Below, piece after piece: positions 10,301-18,967 of a DNA stretch of 64,000 nucleotides. The notes under the pieces are model-generated. The model was given only the letters and a program-made list of their open reading frames with translations, searched no databases and was not told the DNA's origin. Origin of the DNA: Olivibacter sp036959255 (GTDB taxonomy: Bacteria; Bacteroidota; Bacteroidia; Sphingobacteriales; Sphingobacteriaceae); contig NZ_JAWMTI010000009.1 in the NCBI RefSeq assembly GCF_036959255.1, positions 62,001 to 126,000 of the forward strand, given 5' to 3'. The position numbers were made by a program, and so were the translations under genes. The first letter of the stretch is position 1; every line of letters begins with the position of its first letter.

Positions 10301-10385
10301 GCCCGGTTATTACGGATTGCTGTGCGTAGGCAAATTGGAAAAAAAAGAAGGAAATGAGCGATAGTGATTTGATTGATTTGGTCAT
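7308..10385 (-). CDS. SusC/RagA-family TonB-dependent transporter (SusC2)
   Basis: The product has 1025 residues. A signal peptide ends in QFAYAQ (about residue 22), followed by a carboxypeptidase-regulatory-like domain starting at VITGHVVDKMSGEPLAGVSV. The plug domain begins at GLDEVIITGTSAGTTRRQLG and contains the RLRGISSVNSSSEPLYIIDG segment typical of SusC plugs. A barrel ends in FTLGIQVKL. It is the first gene of the susC2-susD2 transcript and lies head-to-head with the DeoR regulator across a 461-bp gap. Confidence 0.95.
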   Translation of the reverse strand: MTKSIKSLSLISFFFFQFAYAQQSVITGHVVDKMSGEPLAGVSVKIRNSTTGSATDTDGKYTLPIGELIGQQYIVFSYTGYKTETKTIQLRTGTNLLDCDLSTDLVGLDEVIITGTSAGTTRRQLGSYISSVKGDDLTKGRSGNILSSLQGKTAGAQISQNSGDPAGGISVRLRGISSVNSSSEPLYIIDGIIVNNNTTRVTNTQAGYDGGNFVGTIGQNRLVDINPADIERVEVLNGAAAAAIYGSRANAGVVQIFTKRGAVGKPVVTFSTSYSNNNLRKRVPVNQSPVKFGGSVDTETQDVLNTALTSTTPVNRYDYQDYIFRNASGTDNNLSVAGGKDDTKYYVSASYFNNQGIVKNTNFKRFSLRTNIDQKLADWISFSAGLNYINSGADEKPDGNSFYSPLNAINIIANYHDLFTRDADGNLKAVGERGRVNPVSVIEDIQQRQEVNRILGNLNLKLTPIKGLSIDYTLGVDYSGQNGKTYIPPYTYNVNPDYWGGGSSLNPTQNGYASVASNAAFLINQEFNATYNANLSEMLTSTSQLGFSYQYEKSNYNMLNGRGLAPFIQTVNAASTILPGMDARSEYSVSGAYFQQNFKYKDHLFLTGAVRVDESSVFGKDNRRQVYVKGSGSYVLSSADYWRNSSLNNWWDLFKLRAAYGQSGNLTGIGAYDRYNAYSSQTFLSRVSLFSSATLANENIKPERQAELELGTDLSFFNNRLSASFNWYNKKVTDLLISRVEAPTTGFSSFLDNVGSLQNRGIELVLNGTPVKNSNFEWNTAIIYNRNRNKALDVGGLRLFSTNPGAPVAIIDNQPIGVFYGTFFARNPDGSLLTDNKGIPLMERGIQNGTEYTPQRDANGLPAGTPLRKVIGDPNPDYTVSFVNDFTYKKLSLHLQFDAVQGVDVWNADWRTRQGVGSGEIAQQEQMGELPRGYVAGVYAVEEWRIDNGNYIKLREISLSYHIGKVKFLKDLTLNASGRNLFSIDKYKGYDPEVNAGGQSTILRGIDFGAIPIPRTFTLGIQVKL

Positions 10386-10514
10386 AAAAATTGAATGGTT
10401 AAATGATCATGTTGGGGTTACTTGGGACTTTTACTTGCATAAGGTCATGTTTATTAAATTCTATCCCGCAGTTTATAAGGTCTTACAGCTCTATTTGAAG
10501 CTTAATTGGATATG

Positions 10515-10544
10515 CAAGTATAATAAAAAAAAACTTCCATGCAA
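10515..10544 (-). promoter_or_regulatory. Predicted promoter of susC2-susD2
   Basis: Read leftward, TTG at 10544-10542 is followed after 19 nt by TATACTTG (10522-10515), a one-mismatch -7 element. The layout is the same as for susC1, including the TTG embedded in a TTGCA sequence and the CTTG variant. The leader to the ATG is about 125 nt. Confidence 0.5.
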
Positions 10545-10680
10545 TATTTTGCGTCTTTTTATTTTTTTTTGTATGAACGCGCATTTTTCATCAATAAATG
10601 CAATTAGATTATAAGTTTAAACGTCTAAAAAATGTTTTTTGAAAGTGAGATGCTAAAAAATGGAGAAAGCGTTTTTATGC
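10538..10680. promoter_or_regulatory. Repeated operator-like motif in the susC2/deoR divergent region
   Basis: Three blocks resemble those upstream of susC1: 10538-10563 (ATGCAATATTTTGCG followed by a T tract), 10576-10591 (AACGCGCATTTTTCAT) and 10666-10680 (AAAGCGTTTTTATGC). The first overlaps the -33 element of susC2 and the last lies about 170 bp upstream of the regulator's ATG. Binding by the neighbouring DeoR-type protein is inferred, not shown. Confidence 0.42.
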
Positions 10681-10846
10681 GGGGTGCTATACCAATGAGG
10701 CACTTAACAGGTCGATGATAAAAACTATAAAGTAATAAATGAGGGTACTTCGCAAATCATTTAGGAAAACAGGGCTTCCATATGCAAAGTTTATTATCTT
10801 CACAAAACTTTTATATTTACAACTCTTACGGTAAAAATTGACCAAC

Positions 10847-11590
10847 ATGCTAAAAGAAGAAAGACAGGCTTTTATAATGCGCGAAGTAAATCTACACAAT
10901 AAGGTTTTATCATCGGATCTTAGTGTGCAGCTGAATGTTTCAGAAGACACCATTAGAAGGGATCTAAATGAATTGGCTGAAAGTGGTAAGGTGCTAAAGG
11001 TATACGGTGGAGCTTTATCTAAATCTTTTCAATATCCGTTTCAGGATAACGAGGTTTATGCACGGGAATCAAAAAAGACAATTGCTCAAAAAGCAATAAC
11101 GCTTATTCAGGATGGAATGGCTGTGTTATTAGGAGGAGGGACAACCATGCTGGAATTAGCGAGGGCATTACCTGAAAAAATGCAATGTACCTTCTTCACG
11201 ATCAGCCCACTTGTCGCACTTGAACTGGCGGAACGATCTAGTGATGATGTAATCCTTATTGGGGGTAAGTTGGCTAGAAGTACGAATGTAACGATTGGTT
11301 CTCAAGTGATTAATCAGTTGTCTGAAATTAGGGTCGATCTTTGTTTGTTGGGTACTAACAGCCTGTCTGTTGAAGATGGAGTTACCGATTCCGATTGGGA
11401 AGTCGTTCAGATAAAAAAAGCAATGCTTCGCTGTTCACAAAAAACAGGTATTTTGAGTATTGCCGAAAAATTAAATTCGGTACAAAAGATGAAAGTCTGC
11501 AATGTGAATGCGATTGATTATTTAGTGACGGATTTAGATCCTAAACACGAAAGCTTAAGCAGATTTTCACAAGTGGTAAAGGTCATTTAG
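10847..11590 (+). CDS. DeoR/GlpR-family transcriptional regulator
   Basis: The product is 247 residues when started at the ATG at 10847, giving the usual family beginning MLKEERQAFIM; an in-frame TTG three codons upstream is less likely. Residues about 1-60 form the DeoR winged helix, with SEDTIRRDLNELAESG as the recognition region and the family's KVYGGA turn after it. The rest is the DeoRC sugar-phosphate sensor fold, with a glycine-rich LLGGGTTMLELARAL phosphate loop and LLGTNSLSVEDGVTD. Such proteins usually repress catabolic genes and are released by a sugar phosphate. Its divergent position next to susC2 and the shared motif in both susC promoters suggest it controls both uptake pairs. 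Confidence 0.93.
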   Translation: MLKEERQAFIMREVNLHNKVLSSDLSVQLNVSEDTIRRDLNELAESGKVLKVYGGALSKSFQYPFQDNEVYARESKKTIAQKAITLIQDGMAVLLGGGTTMLELARALPEKMQCTFFTISPLVALELAERSSDDVILIGGKLARSTNVTIGSQVINQLSEIRVDLCLLGTNSLSVEDGVTDSDWEVVQIKKAMLRCSQKTGILSIAEKLNSVQKMKVCNVNAIDYLVTDLDPKHESLSRFSQVVKVI

Positions 11591-11742
11591 TCATTTTAAT
11601 GTTACTTTAATCTTGTTTTAATGAGGTTTAGGTAGTTTAGTGTAATAAAAGTCAATGTAACGTCTTTATTTCTCACATTTTTTGAACTTACGCTGCCATT
11701 TAACTAATATTGTTATACCAAACCAACTAAAACAAATTTACT

Positions 11743-12018
11743 ATGAGTACCGTTATTGCAGAGCTAATCAACAAGGAAGACATTCGGAATTATAAAATAA
11801 TTGATGCCCCTGAAAGCCATATAAGTGAACTACGTTATAAATTGCAAAGCGCCGTCAGATTGGGCAATGAATTTAAGTCGAAATCGATCATTACCTTCAA
11901 TACCACCAGTGGCCCAAAAAGGGTAGAAACTACAGTTTGGATGTTAACCGATAGTTATTTGCAATTGAAAAATGGAATTATGATTCCACTGAGCAGTTTA
12001 TTGGATCTTGATTATTAG
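11743..12018 (+). CDS. Conserved small protein of unknown function (91 aa)
   Basis: I do not recognise a named family. The product is 91 residues and soluble, with no signal peptide or membrane segment. The first half is predicted helical (SHISELRYKLQSAVRLGNEF). The second half looks like a small beta barrel or sheet, with alternating polar and hydrophobic residues through ITFNTTSGPKRVETTVWMLT and ending in IPLSSLLDLDY. Its codon use and clean start (ATG after an AT-rich leader) look like a real gene. It stands alone between the DeoR regulator and the S41 peptidase. Confidence 0.75.
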   Translation: MSTVIAELINKEDIRNYKIIDAPESHISELRYKLQSAVRLGNEFKSKSIITFNTTSGPKRVETTVWMLTDSYLQLKNGIMIPLSSLLDLDY

Positions 12019-12239
12019 GTAGTATCACGACGATAAGATATGTAAGAAGCTGACTGGTGCCTGCCATTTTGCTTCTTATATATATATAAATTAATACAAA
12101 CGCCCTGCTTGCGATCTTGTCTACGCTTAGTATCACATTATTTCTCAAAGAAACTGTCAATTAGTGTTAAATTTTTTTTCTCCTAAAAAAAAGAAATAGA
12201 GTTGTCGTATATTGCAACAAAATATCGATTGTAATAGAG

Positions 12240-13859
12240 ATGAATAGAAAAGTACTTGGCAGGTTTTTAACAGTTTCTATTGTAGTATCATTACTAATAA
12301 ACGCCTGCAAGAAAGATAATCCAAGCTCAGATCAAAATAATACAAAGCAAACGCAAACAAGTGATCGTACAGCCCTAACGAACGATTCAATTTTTTTATA
12401 TGCCAAAGAAATTTATTATTGGAATCAAAATTTGCCCACCTACGATGTTTTTAATCCGAGACAATATATTTCCAACGCTGATAAATTAAAAAATTACGAA
12501 ACGAATTTGTTGGCAATAGCTCAATATTCCACATCAAAGTATGATATACTTACCGCCAATAATACCGACTATACAAAGTTCTCTTATATAGAGGATGTGT
12601 CAGGTAGCAGTGGTGTTACAGCTGGCGTAAGAAACTTAACCAATAGTGTTAATTTAACAGGACAAGGAAATGATGTCGGTATTTACGATATTGCAGCCTA
12701 TGGAAGTGATACGGACTTTAAAGTATTTATTCGCGCTGTTTATCCTGGATCACCTGCTGCTAGGAGTGGCTTGACTAGAGGCACTTCTATTACTAAAATA
12801 GATGGGGAAACAATAGGGGATGACTGGGATCGTGATTATGATTATATATCGCGGTTATTGGGTGACCCTTTTTCCATTCGCTTAGAGGGACAGAAACTGG
12901 GGGGGAGTTCTTATTCCATTTCATTGAGTAAGCAGACTTATAATAGTAGTCCCATCTATAAAGACACAGTACTCACTATCAATAATAAAAACATCGGTTA
13001 TGTTGCTTATGCTCGCTTTTCCGACGAGGAAAACTCCTTTGATGTTCTTGATGATATTTTCTCGGATTTTGCAACAAAGAATGTTGAAGACTTAGTTATC
13101 GACTTACGCTACAATGGAGGTGGCTATGTTGCTACTGCCGAACATTTTGCTAATTTAATAGCTCCTAGCGGTACAATGGGGGTTATGTTTGTTGAGTATT
13201 ATAATCAATTGATGCAAGAGGGGAAAGCGACTATACTTAAAAATCAACCTGTACGTAATTCTAATGGAGAAATAATAGGTACAGATACTTATGCTAGCTA
13301 CAGCTATAAACCGGAGGCAACAGGTAACACGGTTAATTTTAAAAAAGCGGGAAATCTTGGTAATGTGAAGAATATTGTTTTTCTTGTTACTAACAATACC
13401 GCTTCCGCCAGTGAATTGTTGATTAACTCCCTGGGTGGTTTAAGCTCGTTAAATATAAAGCTGGTTGGGACAACGACTTATGGAAAGCCGGTGGGATTCT
13501 TCCCCGTTCGTCTTGAAAGCGTATATGATTTATATCTGCCAAGCTTTTCTTCAAAGAATGCAAAGGGAGAAGGTGACTACTACAACGGTTTCAAACCAGG
13601 GACAGATATTCCAGGCAAGGAAATGCTTGATAATCTTGGACAGGATTTAGATAGCTTTAGTGAGTACGATTTTGGAGATCCAAATGAGCTTTATCTAGCG
13701 GAAGCGCTGAAACAATTGGGAGTAACAGCCAGTACGACTAGCAGTGGTTCTTTAATGAGTATTCGTTCCAGGCAATCGAATAATCCCGCGCAGAACCTAA
13801 TGAAAAATAAACGTTCGAATAAAGAATTTAAAGGCATGATAGAAACGCGTACAAGGTAA
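12240..13859 (+). CDS. S41-family peptidase lipoprotein with PDZ domain
   Basis: This 539-residue lipoprotein has a lipobox near INACKKD (Cys 23). A divergent N-terminal helical region (about 45-120) precedes a PDZ-like domain (about 145-230, with VYPGSPAARSGLTRGTSITK). A tail-specific-protease domain (about 245-490) contains VIDLRYNGGGYV and TNNTASASELLINSLGG. By comparison with Prc/CtpA the nucleophile is Ser389 and the general base is Lys416 (TTTYGKPVG). Both are present, so the enzyme should be active in the periplasm or at the outer membrane. The substrate is unknown. Confidence 0.92.
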   Translation: MNRKVLGRFLTVSIVVSLLINACKKDNPSSDQNNTKQTQTSDRTALTNDSIFLYAKEIYYWNQNLPTYDVFNPRQYISNADKLKNYETNLLAIAQYSTSKYDILTANNTDYTKFSYIEDVSGSSGVTAGVRNLTNSVNLTGQGNDVGIYDIAAYGSDTDFKVFIRAVYPGSPAARSGLTRGTSITKIDGETIGDDWDRDYDYISRLLGDPFSIRLEGQKLGGSSYSISLSKQTYNSSPIYKDTVLTINNKNIGYVAYARFSDEENSFDVLDDIFSDFATKNVEDLVIDLRYNGGGYVATAEHFANLIAPSGTMGVMFVEYYNQLMQEGKATILKNQPVRNSNGEIIGTDTYASYSYKPEATGNTVNFKKAGNLGNVKNIVFLVTNNTASASELLINSLGGLSSLNIKLVGTTTYGKPVGFFPVRLESVYDLYLPSFSSKNAKGEGDYYNGFKPGTDIPGKEMLDNLGQDLDSFSEYDFGDPNELYLAEALKQLGVTASTTSSGSLMSIRSRQSNNPAQNLMKNKRSNKEFKGMIETRTR

Positions 13860-13888
13860 GATGGTATGAGCCTTAGCTGTATGAGCGT

Positions 13889-14839
13889 CTACATAACTTT
13901 ATTTTTATTTATCTGAATCTGGCTTGATAGTTTATTGTCGATATTTTGTATCACGCCCAAAATAGCCTGCACGGCATTTACATAAAATGTCGGATTGATA
14001 TTTTCATAGGTATCACTCGGTTGATGGTAATCTTTGTGATCTTCCACTCCAAAATACAAGAAGGGAATACCTTTGTCGTGAAAAGGTCCTTGATCACTTT
14101 GATTCGTCCAGTCATCGTGTCCGGTATCTGGATTATCATGCCCTAAAAGTAGTTTTACTTTTGCTTCGTCTTTTGTACCTTCTATATAGTCTTTCCATTG
14201 CGGATATTTGTATGTTCCGCAAACATATAACTCATTTTTCTCATTGTGTGCAATCATGTCCATATTGATATTGAGTTGTATGCGATTCAGTTGAACGGGA
14301 GGGTTTTCAACAAAAGCTTTGGCTCCGCATAATCCCATTTCTTCTGCATCGAAAGCCGCAAATATGAGGGTGAAATTGGGTTTGTTTTTGCTGAAATACG
14401 CGGCAAACTGCAACAAGGCGGCCACACCCGATGCATTGTCATCAGCTCCGTTATAAATTGAGTCACCTTTTTCTCCTAAATGATCGTAGTGAGCGGATAT
14501 GACAAGCGTCTCCTTTAGCTTACCGGGAATATAGCCTATGATATTTTTTCCAGTATGAGCAGTTCCTTCTTTATCCGCAAATTTAAAATATTGTACATAA
14601 GTCGATTGCTCATTGAAACTTTGTAGACCTAGGCTTTTAAATCGATCGACAATGAACATTGCCGCCTTCTCTGCACCTGCCGTTCCTGTTTTTCTGCCTT
14701 CAAATCCGTCTGACGACAGCATTTTTAGGTCCTTTAATACCTGTGAATCTTGCTGCTCTGCATTTTCTTTGACACTGGCACAGCAGCTCAAGCAAAAGAA
14801 TAATACTAAAAAGGAAAAACGATGAGGAATAGTAAGCAT
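13889..14839 (-). CDS. M28-family zinc aminopeptidase lipoprotein
   Basis: The product is 316 residues when started at the ATG at 14839 (MLTIPHRFSFLVLFF), which begins a signal peptide with a Cys-rich lipobox (CLSCCAS). The reading frame is open 37 codons further, but those codons do not look like a signal sequence. Metal ligands of the M28 fold are visible in SAHYDHLGEKG, NGADDNASGVAALLQF (bridging Asp), FAAFDAEEMGLCG (catalytic Glu and ligand Glu), NMDMIAH and the late DHKDYHQPSDT His. It probably trims peptides in the periplasm. It faces the S41 gene tail to tail with a 29-bp gap. Confidence 0.92.
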   Translation of the reverse strand: MLTIPHRFSFLVLFFCLSCCASVKENAEQQDSQVLKDLKMLSSDGFEGRKTGTAGAEKAAMFIVDRFKSLGLQSFNEQSTYVQYFKFADKEGTAHTGKNIIGYIPGKLKETLVISAHYDHLGEKGDSIYNGADDNASGVAALLQFAAYFSKNKPNFTLIFAAFDAEEMGLCGAKAFVENPPVQLNRIQLNINMDMIAHNEKNELYVCGTYKYPQWKDYIEGTKDEAKVKLLLGHDNPDTGHDDWTNQSDQGPFHDKGIPFLYFGVEDHKDYHQPSDTYENINPTFYVNAVQAILGVIQNIDNKLSSQIQINKNKVM

Positions 14840-15235
14840 ATCGATGCATGTTTTATTACAAACATACGAAATAGTTCTTAAGGACACCCCAGTATAAAAA
14901 GGAACTTTATTTGTCGCTGCAAAATTTACAGGAACGGTAGTGCCTCCCAATATTACTTGTAAATTTTGGAGGCGGCATTTTGGTAGAACGAGGGGGACTA
15001 CTTTTAACCGTACTTACTAGTTTTAGCTATGTATTTAGCCTTGTGTATTGGGAAAACGGCCTTGGAGGATGCCGAGGCAACGAGCAGCAAAGCATATGCA
15101 CCATCAACATGTGCCAAATTCAAATCTTTAAAACATTAAAAAAACAGGTAGCGCAACAGCCACTCAAGCCAAAGCGACAAAAAAATTGAATAAAGAAAAG
15201 GTTCGTTTAAATTAAAGCGTAAAACTTAGTGCCTA
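14840..15235. other. 396-bp gap with only short disrupted frames
   Basis: No gene can be supported here. On the + strand two short frames look faintly coding: 15030-15140 (starts MYLALCIGKTALEDAEAT) and, in another frame, about 15139-15213 (KKTGSATATQAKATKKLNKE, ending RLN). They are split by a stop and a frame change, so at best this is a gene remnant. A 6-bp inverted repeat (GCCTCC/GGAGGC) lies at about 14942-14974. Confidence 0.3.
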
Positions 15236-18200
15236 TCACACTTCCCGCATATCCACAGCAACTACACGAGATACACCTTGCTCTACCATGGTTACACCAT
15301 ATATGATATCGGTACTCGCGATTGTCCGTTTATTATGGGATACAATAATAAATTGTGATTGATCGGAAAATTTCCGGATAATGTTATTGAATTTATCAAT
15401 GTTGGTATCATCCAATGGCGCATCTACTTCATCAAAAATACAGAACGGTGCTGGTTTAAGCAGATACAGAGAAAACAATAGTGCCGTTGATGTAAGTGTT
15501 TTCTCACCACCGGAAAGCTGGTTGATGGATAGGGGGCGCTTTCCTTTTGGACGAGCCATAATTTCTATATCGGATTCGAGCGGTAAATCAGGGTTACTTA
15601 ATACTAAATCACAAGAATCTTCTTCATTGAACAGGGAACGAAAGACGACAATAAAATGCTCACGCACTTGCATAAAGGACTCCATAAATTTATCGCGCGC
15701 TGTATCGTCTATTTCTTTGATCGTATCCAATAAAGATGTTTTTGCATCGAAGAGATCTTTACGTTCCTTTTGAATAAAAGTATATCGTTCATTCATTTCT
15801 TGATAAGCTTCCATGGCCATGGAATTAATAGCACCAAATTCCTCTAATTGCCTTTTCAATTTTTCAGTGCGAGTTCTCAACTCTTCTTCGCTGTCCATAT
15901 GCTCGGGAAGCTCATTATCTAATAAATCGTTGATATCGATTTCAAACTCAACAGCTAATCTTTCCTTTAGTGCATTCAAGTCCAGCTTTAAGCTGGTTTT
16001 TTTATCTTTTATCTCGTTTGTCAGAATTTCAATTTGATCTTTTCTTTTACGGAAAGCCCCAATTTCTTCTTCTTTTTTATTGATATTACCCCGCATAGCA
16101 TAATATTGCTGCTCCGCTTCCTGCAAAGCTTTTTCTAGGGCTTCTTTCTGCGCGTACATGGCAATTAAATCTTCATCAGAATGATCCACATGTTGTAAGG
16201 TGTCCTTAATCGATTCTTTTACCGCCTCGTATTCTGCACTGTATTGCGTAATTCGTTTTTCAAGATTTTCATGCTGACTTTCTCTGTATTCTAAATCTTT
16301 ATTAATTCCAGCTACTTTATTTTGTTGTTGGTGAAAGCGTATGTTTTCTTGATTAAAAGCAGAAGATAAGGTCGTTAGCCGTTCCGATATTTCATTGAAA
16401 TTTTCCTGAAAGACGATCAATTCATTTGCCTTATTTGTTTTATCAGTCATTAACGATGCTAAAGCCGGTTCTGCTCGGACAAGTTCCGCTTGAATCGTTC
16501 GGATTTTTTCTTCGATATCTTGTTTTCTATTCTGGCTATTCTGAATGAAAGAAAGGTACTGCTCTTGTTTCGTTTTTACGGAGATTAGCTCGTTGCTGAG
16601 CCTGTTCAATTGCAGCTTGGTTTCTTCTAACTGACTTTTTTTGGTATTGATCTTCAGCTCATTTAATAAAGCAGTTTCATTAACAATATCCAATTGAATC
16701 TTTTCGAGATGCGTAGCAAGTTGTTTGATCTCTTTATTTAAGTTGTCTAGATTTTTAGCCCTACCGATACGCTTTCCTTCAAATAGACCAACAGATCCAC
16801 CACTCATTCCCAGTCTAAACTTCGTAAATTTACCCGTTTTATGTAAGATGGTCAGTTGCGTGTCGGGCAAAGGTGTCTCTAAATCGTTTTCATCGTCAGT
16901 TTTTAAAATGTATACATGATGTAATAATAACTTGATGAGGGGAAGATAACGAACTTCGGTATCGACTACAGATAAAGCAGGAATGAGTCGTTCGTCAGAA
17001 AAAGCATCCTGTTCATTACCGGATGGTCCGGCAATGGCCTCCAAGACGAAAAAACCAGCACGACCGCGAGATGCACTACCCAATAATTTAATAGCTTTCA
17101 CTGCTTCTTCCCGCTCATTAACTACGTAATGATTCATTACCGGTTCGAGAAAGTTTTCAATAGTAACGCGATATTCTTCTTTGCAGAAGAGAACATCTGA
17201 AAGGAGGGGATAAGGTTTGGCCCAGCCTGCATTCTTTCTGAGGAATCGAATGGATTCCGGGAAGCCTTCCAAATTATCTACGAGCGATTTAGTAAGATTG
17301 TACTCATTTTGTTTTGCATCCAAGGTACGGTTATCCTTTATTACAGATTCTTTGTATGATTGGATGAGCAGTTCTTTACTAGCAATTTGTTGTTGAAGCT
17401 CTTCTTCGTAAACTAAAGTGCCATCATATTCTCCTTGTAAAGCGTCAACCCGTCCCTCTAATTCATCGACGACTTTAGAAAATTCATTGAGTTCAGTTTC
17501 CTTTGCTTCTGTATCGACAATATTTCGTTCACTTTCCTGACTTAGGGCATCTTTTTGGATATGCAGAACGGCAATTTCCTTTTCTAGTTTATAGATGTTG
17601 TTCTGGAGTTGATTATTTTCATGAATAAAAGCATCAAGTTTGGATTTTGCGGTTTGCTGTTGGCCCCTCAGTTCATCTACTTCCAGTTTCTGATCATGAA
17701 GTGAGGTGCTAATTTCATCTAACTTTTGCTGTTCAAGCAATTGCTCTTCATGTAAGCGCTTAATATTGTAGAGAACATGATTGATCTGTTGTTTATCGTT
17801 GGCCAGTTCTTTACTTAAACGTTGTTCCTTGTCATTCAGATTCCTTAATTGCTCATTTTTGACCTTTTTTTCACTCTCATAAGCTCTAATTTTGGACGTA
17901 TATTCATTTGCGGCCTTTTGTTGTACAGAAAGATTCTTCTCTTCTACTAAACTTTCTTGCTTGAGTTTTTGAAGTTCAGCTTCTAAAGTGTCCAATTGTG
18001 TAACAATAAGGCTTCGTTCATTTTCTTGAATCAGTTGTTGCTCTTCTAAGCGTTCAAGCGCTTCGCGGAAGCTATTAATTCGGAAAGATGCTAACGAAAC
18101 GCTCAGTTCTTTATACTGGTCCTTAAGCTTATAATAACGCTCTGCTTTTTTTGCTTGATTTTCTAAGGTTTTTAAATTCTTTTCAATCTCAAAAAGCAAA

Positions 18201-18778
18201 TCTTCTACACGGCTTAAATCAGTTTCGGTGTCCTTCAGTTTGTGCAGTGTTTGCTTTTTTCTAACCTTATATTTTGATATACCGGAAGCCTCTTCAAAAA
18301 GTGCTCTTCTGGAATTCTCTTTATTATTAATGATTTCGTCGATCATTTTCAACTCAATGATCGAATAGGAATCATTTCCTATTCCTGTATCCAAAAACAA
18401 ATCAGTGATATCTTTTAATCGGCATTGTACATCGTTTAAGCGATATTCACTTTCGCCTGTTCGATACAGTTTACGGGTAACGGTAACTTGGGAAAATTCT
18501 GTCGGGAGGATATTCTTGGTATTATCAAATGATAGCGAAACTTCCGCAAGATTGGCTGCTTTACGTGTTTTAGTACCATTGAAGATGATGTTTTCCATCT
18601 TCTCCGAGCGCAGGTTCTTCGTGCGTTGTTCACCAAGTACCCATCGGATAGCATCGACCACATTGGACTTCCCGCAGCCATTTGGGCCGACAATAGCAGT
18701 AACTCCCTCATTGAAATTGATGGTGATTTTATCGCCAAAGCTTTTGAACCCTTTTATCTCTAAGCGCGTAAGTTGCAT
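15236..18778 (-). CDS. smc: Chromosome segregation protein SMC
   Basis: The 1180-residue product matches the usual SMC length. The N-terminal head carries the Walker A motif in GPNGCGKSNVVDAIRWVLGE. It is followed by a long coiled coil (about 170-500), a globular hinge (about 515-670) and a return coiled coil. The C-terminal head has the signature LSGGEKTLTSTALLFSLYLL and Walker B CIFDEVDAPLDD. SMC dimers, with ScpAB, compact and separate sister chromosomes. The gene stands alone, with no scpA or scpB nearby. Confidence 0.98.
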   Translation of the reverse strand: MQLTRLEIKGFKSFGDKITINFNEGVTAIVGPNGCGKSNVVDAIRWVLGEQRTKNLRSEKMENIIFNGTKTRKAANLAEVSLSFDNTKNILPTEFSQVTVTRKLYRTGESEYRLNDVQCRLKDITDLFLDTGIGNDSYSIIELKMIDEIINNKENSRRALFEEASGISKYKVRKKQTLHKLKDTETDLSRVEDLLFEIEKNLKTLENQAKKAERYYKLKDQYKELSVSLASFRINSFREALERLEEQQLIQENERSLIVTQLDTLEAELQKLKQESLVEEKNLSVQQKAANEYTSKIRAYESEKKVKNEQLRNLNDKEQRLSKELANDKQQINHVLYNIKRLHEEQLLEQQKLDEISTSLHDQKLEVDELRGQQQTAKSKLDAFIHENNQLQNNIYKLEKEIAVLHIQKDALSQESERNIVDTEAKETELNEFSKVVDELEGRVDALQGEYDGTLVYEEELQQQIASKELLIQSYKESVIKDNRTLDAKQNEYNLTKSLVDNLEGFPESIRFLRKNAGWAKPYPLLSDVLFCKEEYRVTIENFLEPVMNHYVVNEREEAVKAIKLLGSASRGRAGFFVLEAIAGPSGNEQDAFSDERLIPALSVVDTEVRYLPLIKLLLHHVYILKTDDENDLETPLPDTQLTILHKTGKFTKFRLGMSGGSVGLFEGKRIGRAKNLDNLNKEIKQLATHLEKIQLDIVNETALLNELKINTKKSQLEETKLQLNRLSNELISVKTKQEQYLSFIQNSQNRKQDIEEKIRTIQAELVRAEPALASLMTDKTNKANELIVFQENFNEISERLTTLSSAFNQENIRFHQQQNKVAGINKDLEYRESQHENLEKRITQYSAEYEAVKESIKDTLQHVDHSDEDLIAMYAQKEALEKALQEAEQQYYAMRGNINKKEEEIGAFRKRKDQIEILTNEIKDKKTSLKLDLNALKERLAVEFEIDINDLLDNELPEHMDSEEELRTRTEKLKRQLEEFGAINSMAMEAYQEMNERYTFIQKERKDLFDAKTSLLDTIKEIDDTARDKFMESFMQVREHFIVVFRSLFNEEDSCDLVLSNPDLPLESDIEIMARPKGKRPLSINQLSGGEKTLTSTALLFSLYLLKPAPFCIFDEVDAPLDDTNIDKFNNIIRKFSDQSQFIIVSHNKRTIASTDIIYGVTMVEQGVSRVVAVDMREV

Positions 18779-18967
18779 GTGTTTCGAACAAAATTTAAGG
18801 CTGCGAATTTAATGAATTGAACCAATTTATTTAATTTTCTGCTGTTTTTTTCAGGTATTTCGCTGTTGATGAAGGTGTTTATATTAAAAGAACGTTTTTT
18901 TAATACAGTAGTGCTGATTTTCTTTGCAGGAAGGAATTAGACGAAAATTATTTTATACCTTTAATCC

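Noticed and set aside
12070..12095. TATATATATA run considered as a promoter or tandem repeat array
   Set aside because: It is a short AT dinucleotide run without consensus elements at proper spacing.
13889..14950. Longer 353-residue version of the M28 peptidase
   Set aside because: The extra 37 residues precede the signal peptide and would prevent its recognition.
14980..15189. 69-codon + strand open frame in the smc-M28 gap
   Set aside because: It starts with TTG, has no ribosome-binding site and its composition (many Cys, Gln, Trp in odd order) is not convincing; two other frames look slightly better, so no intact gene is called.
18405..18812. 135-codon + strand frame opposite the smc head domain
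   Set aside because: It is the antisense shadow of the conserved SMC ATPase region.
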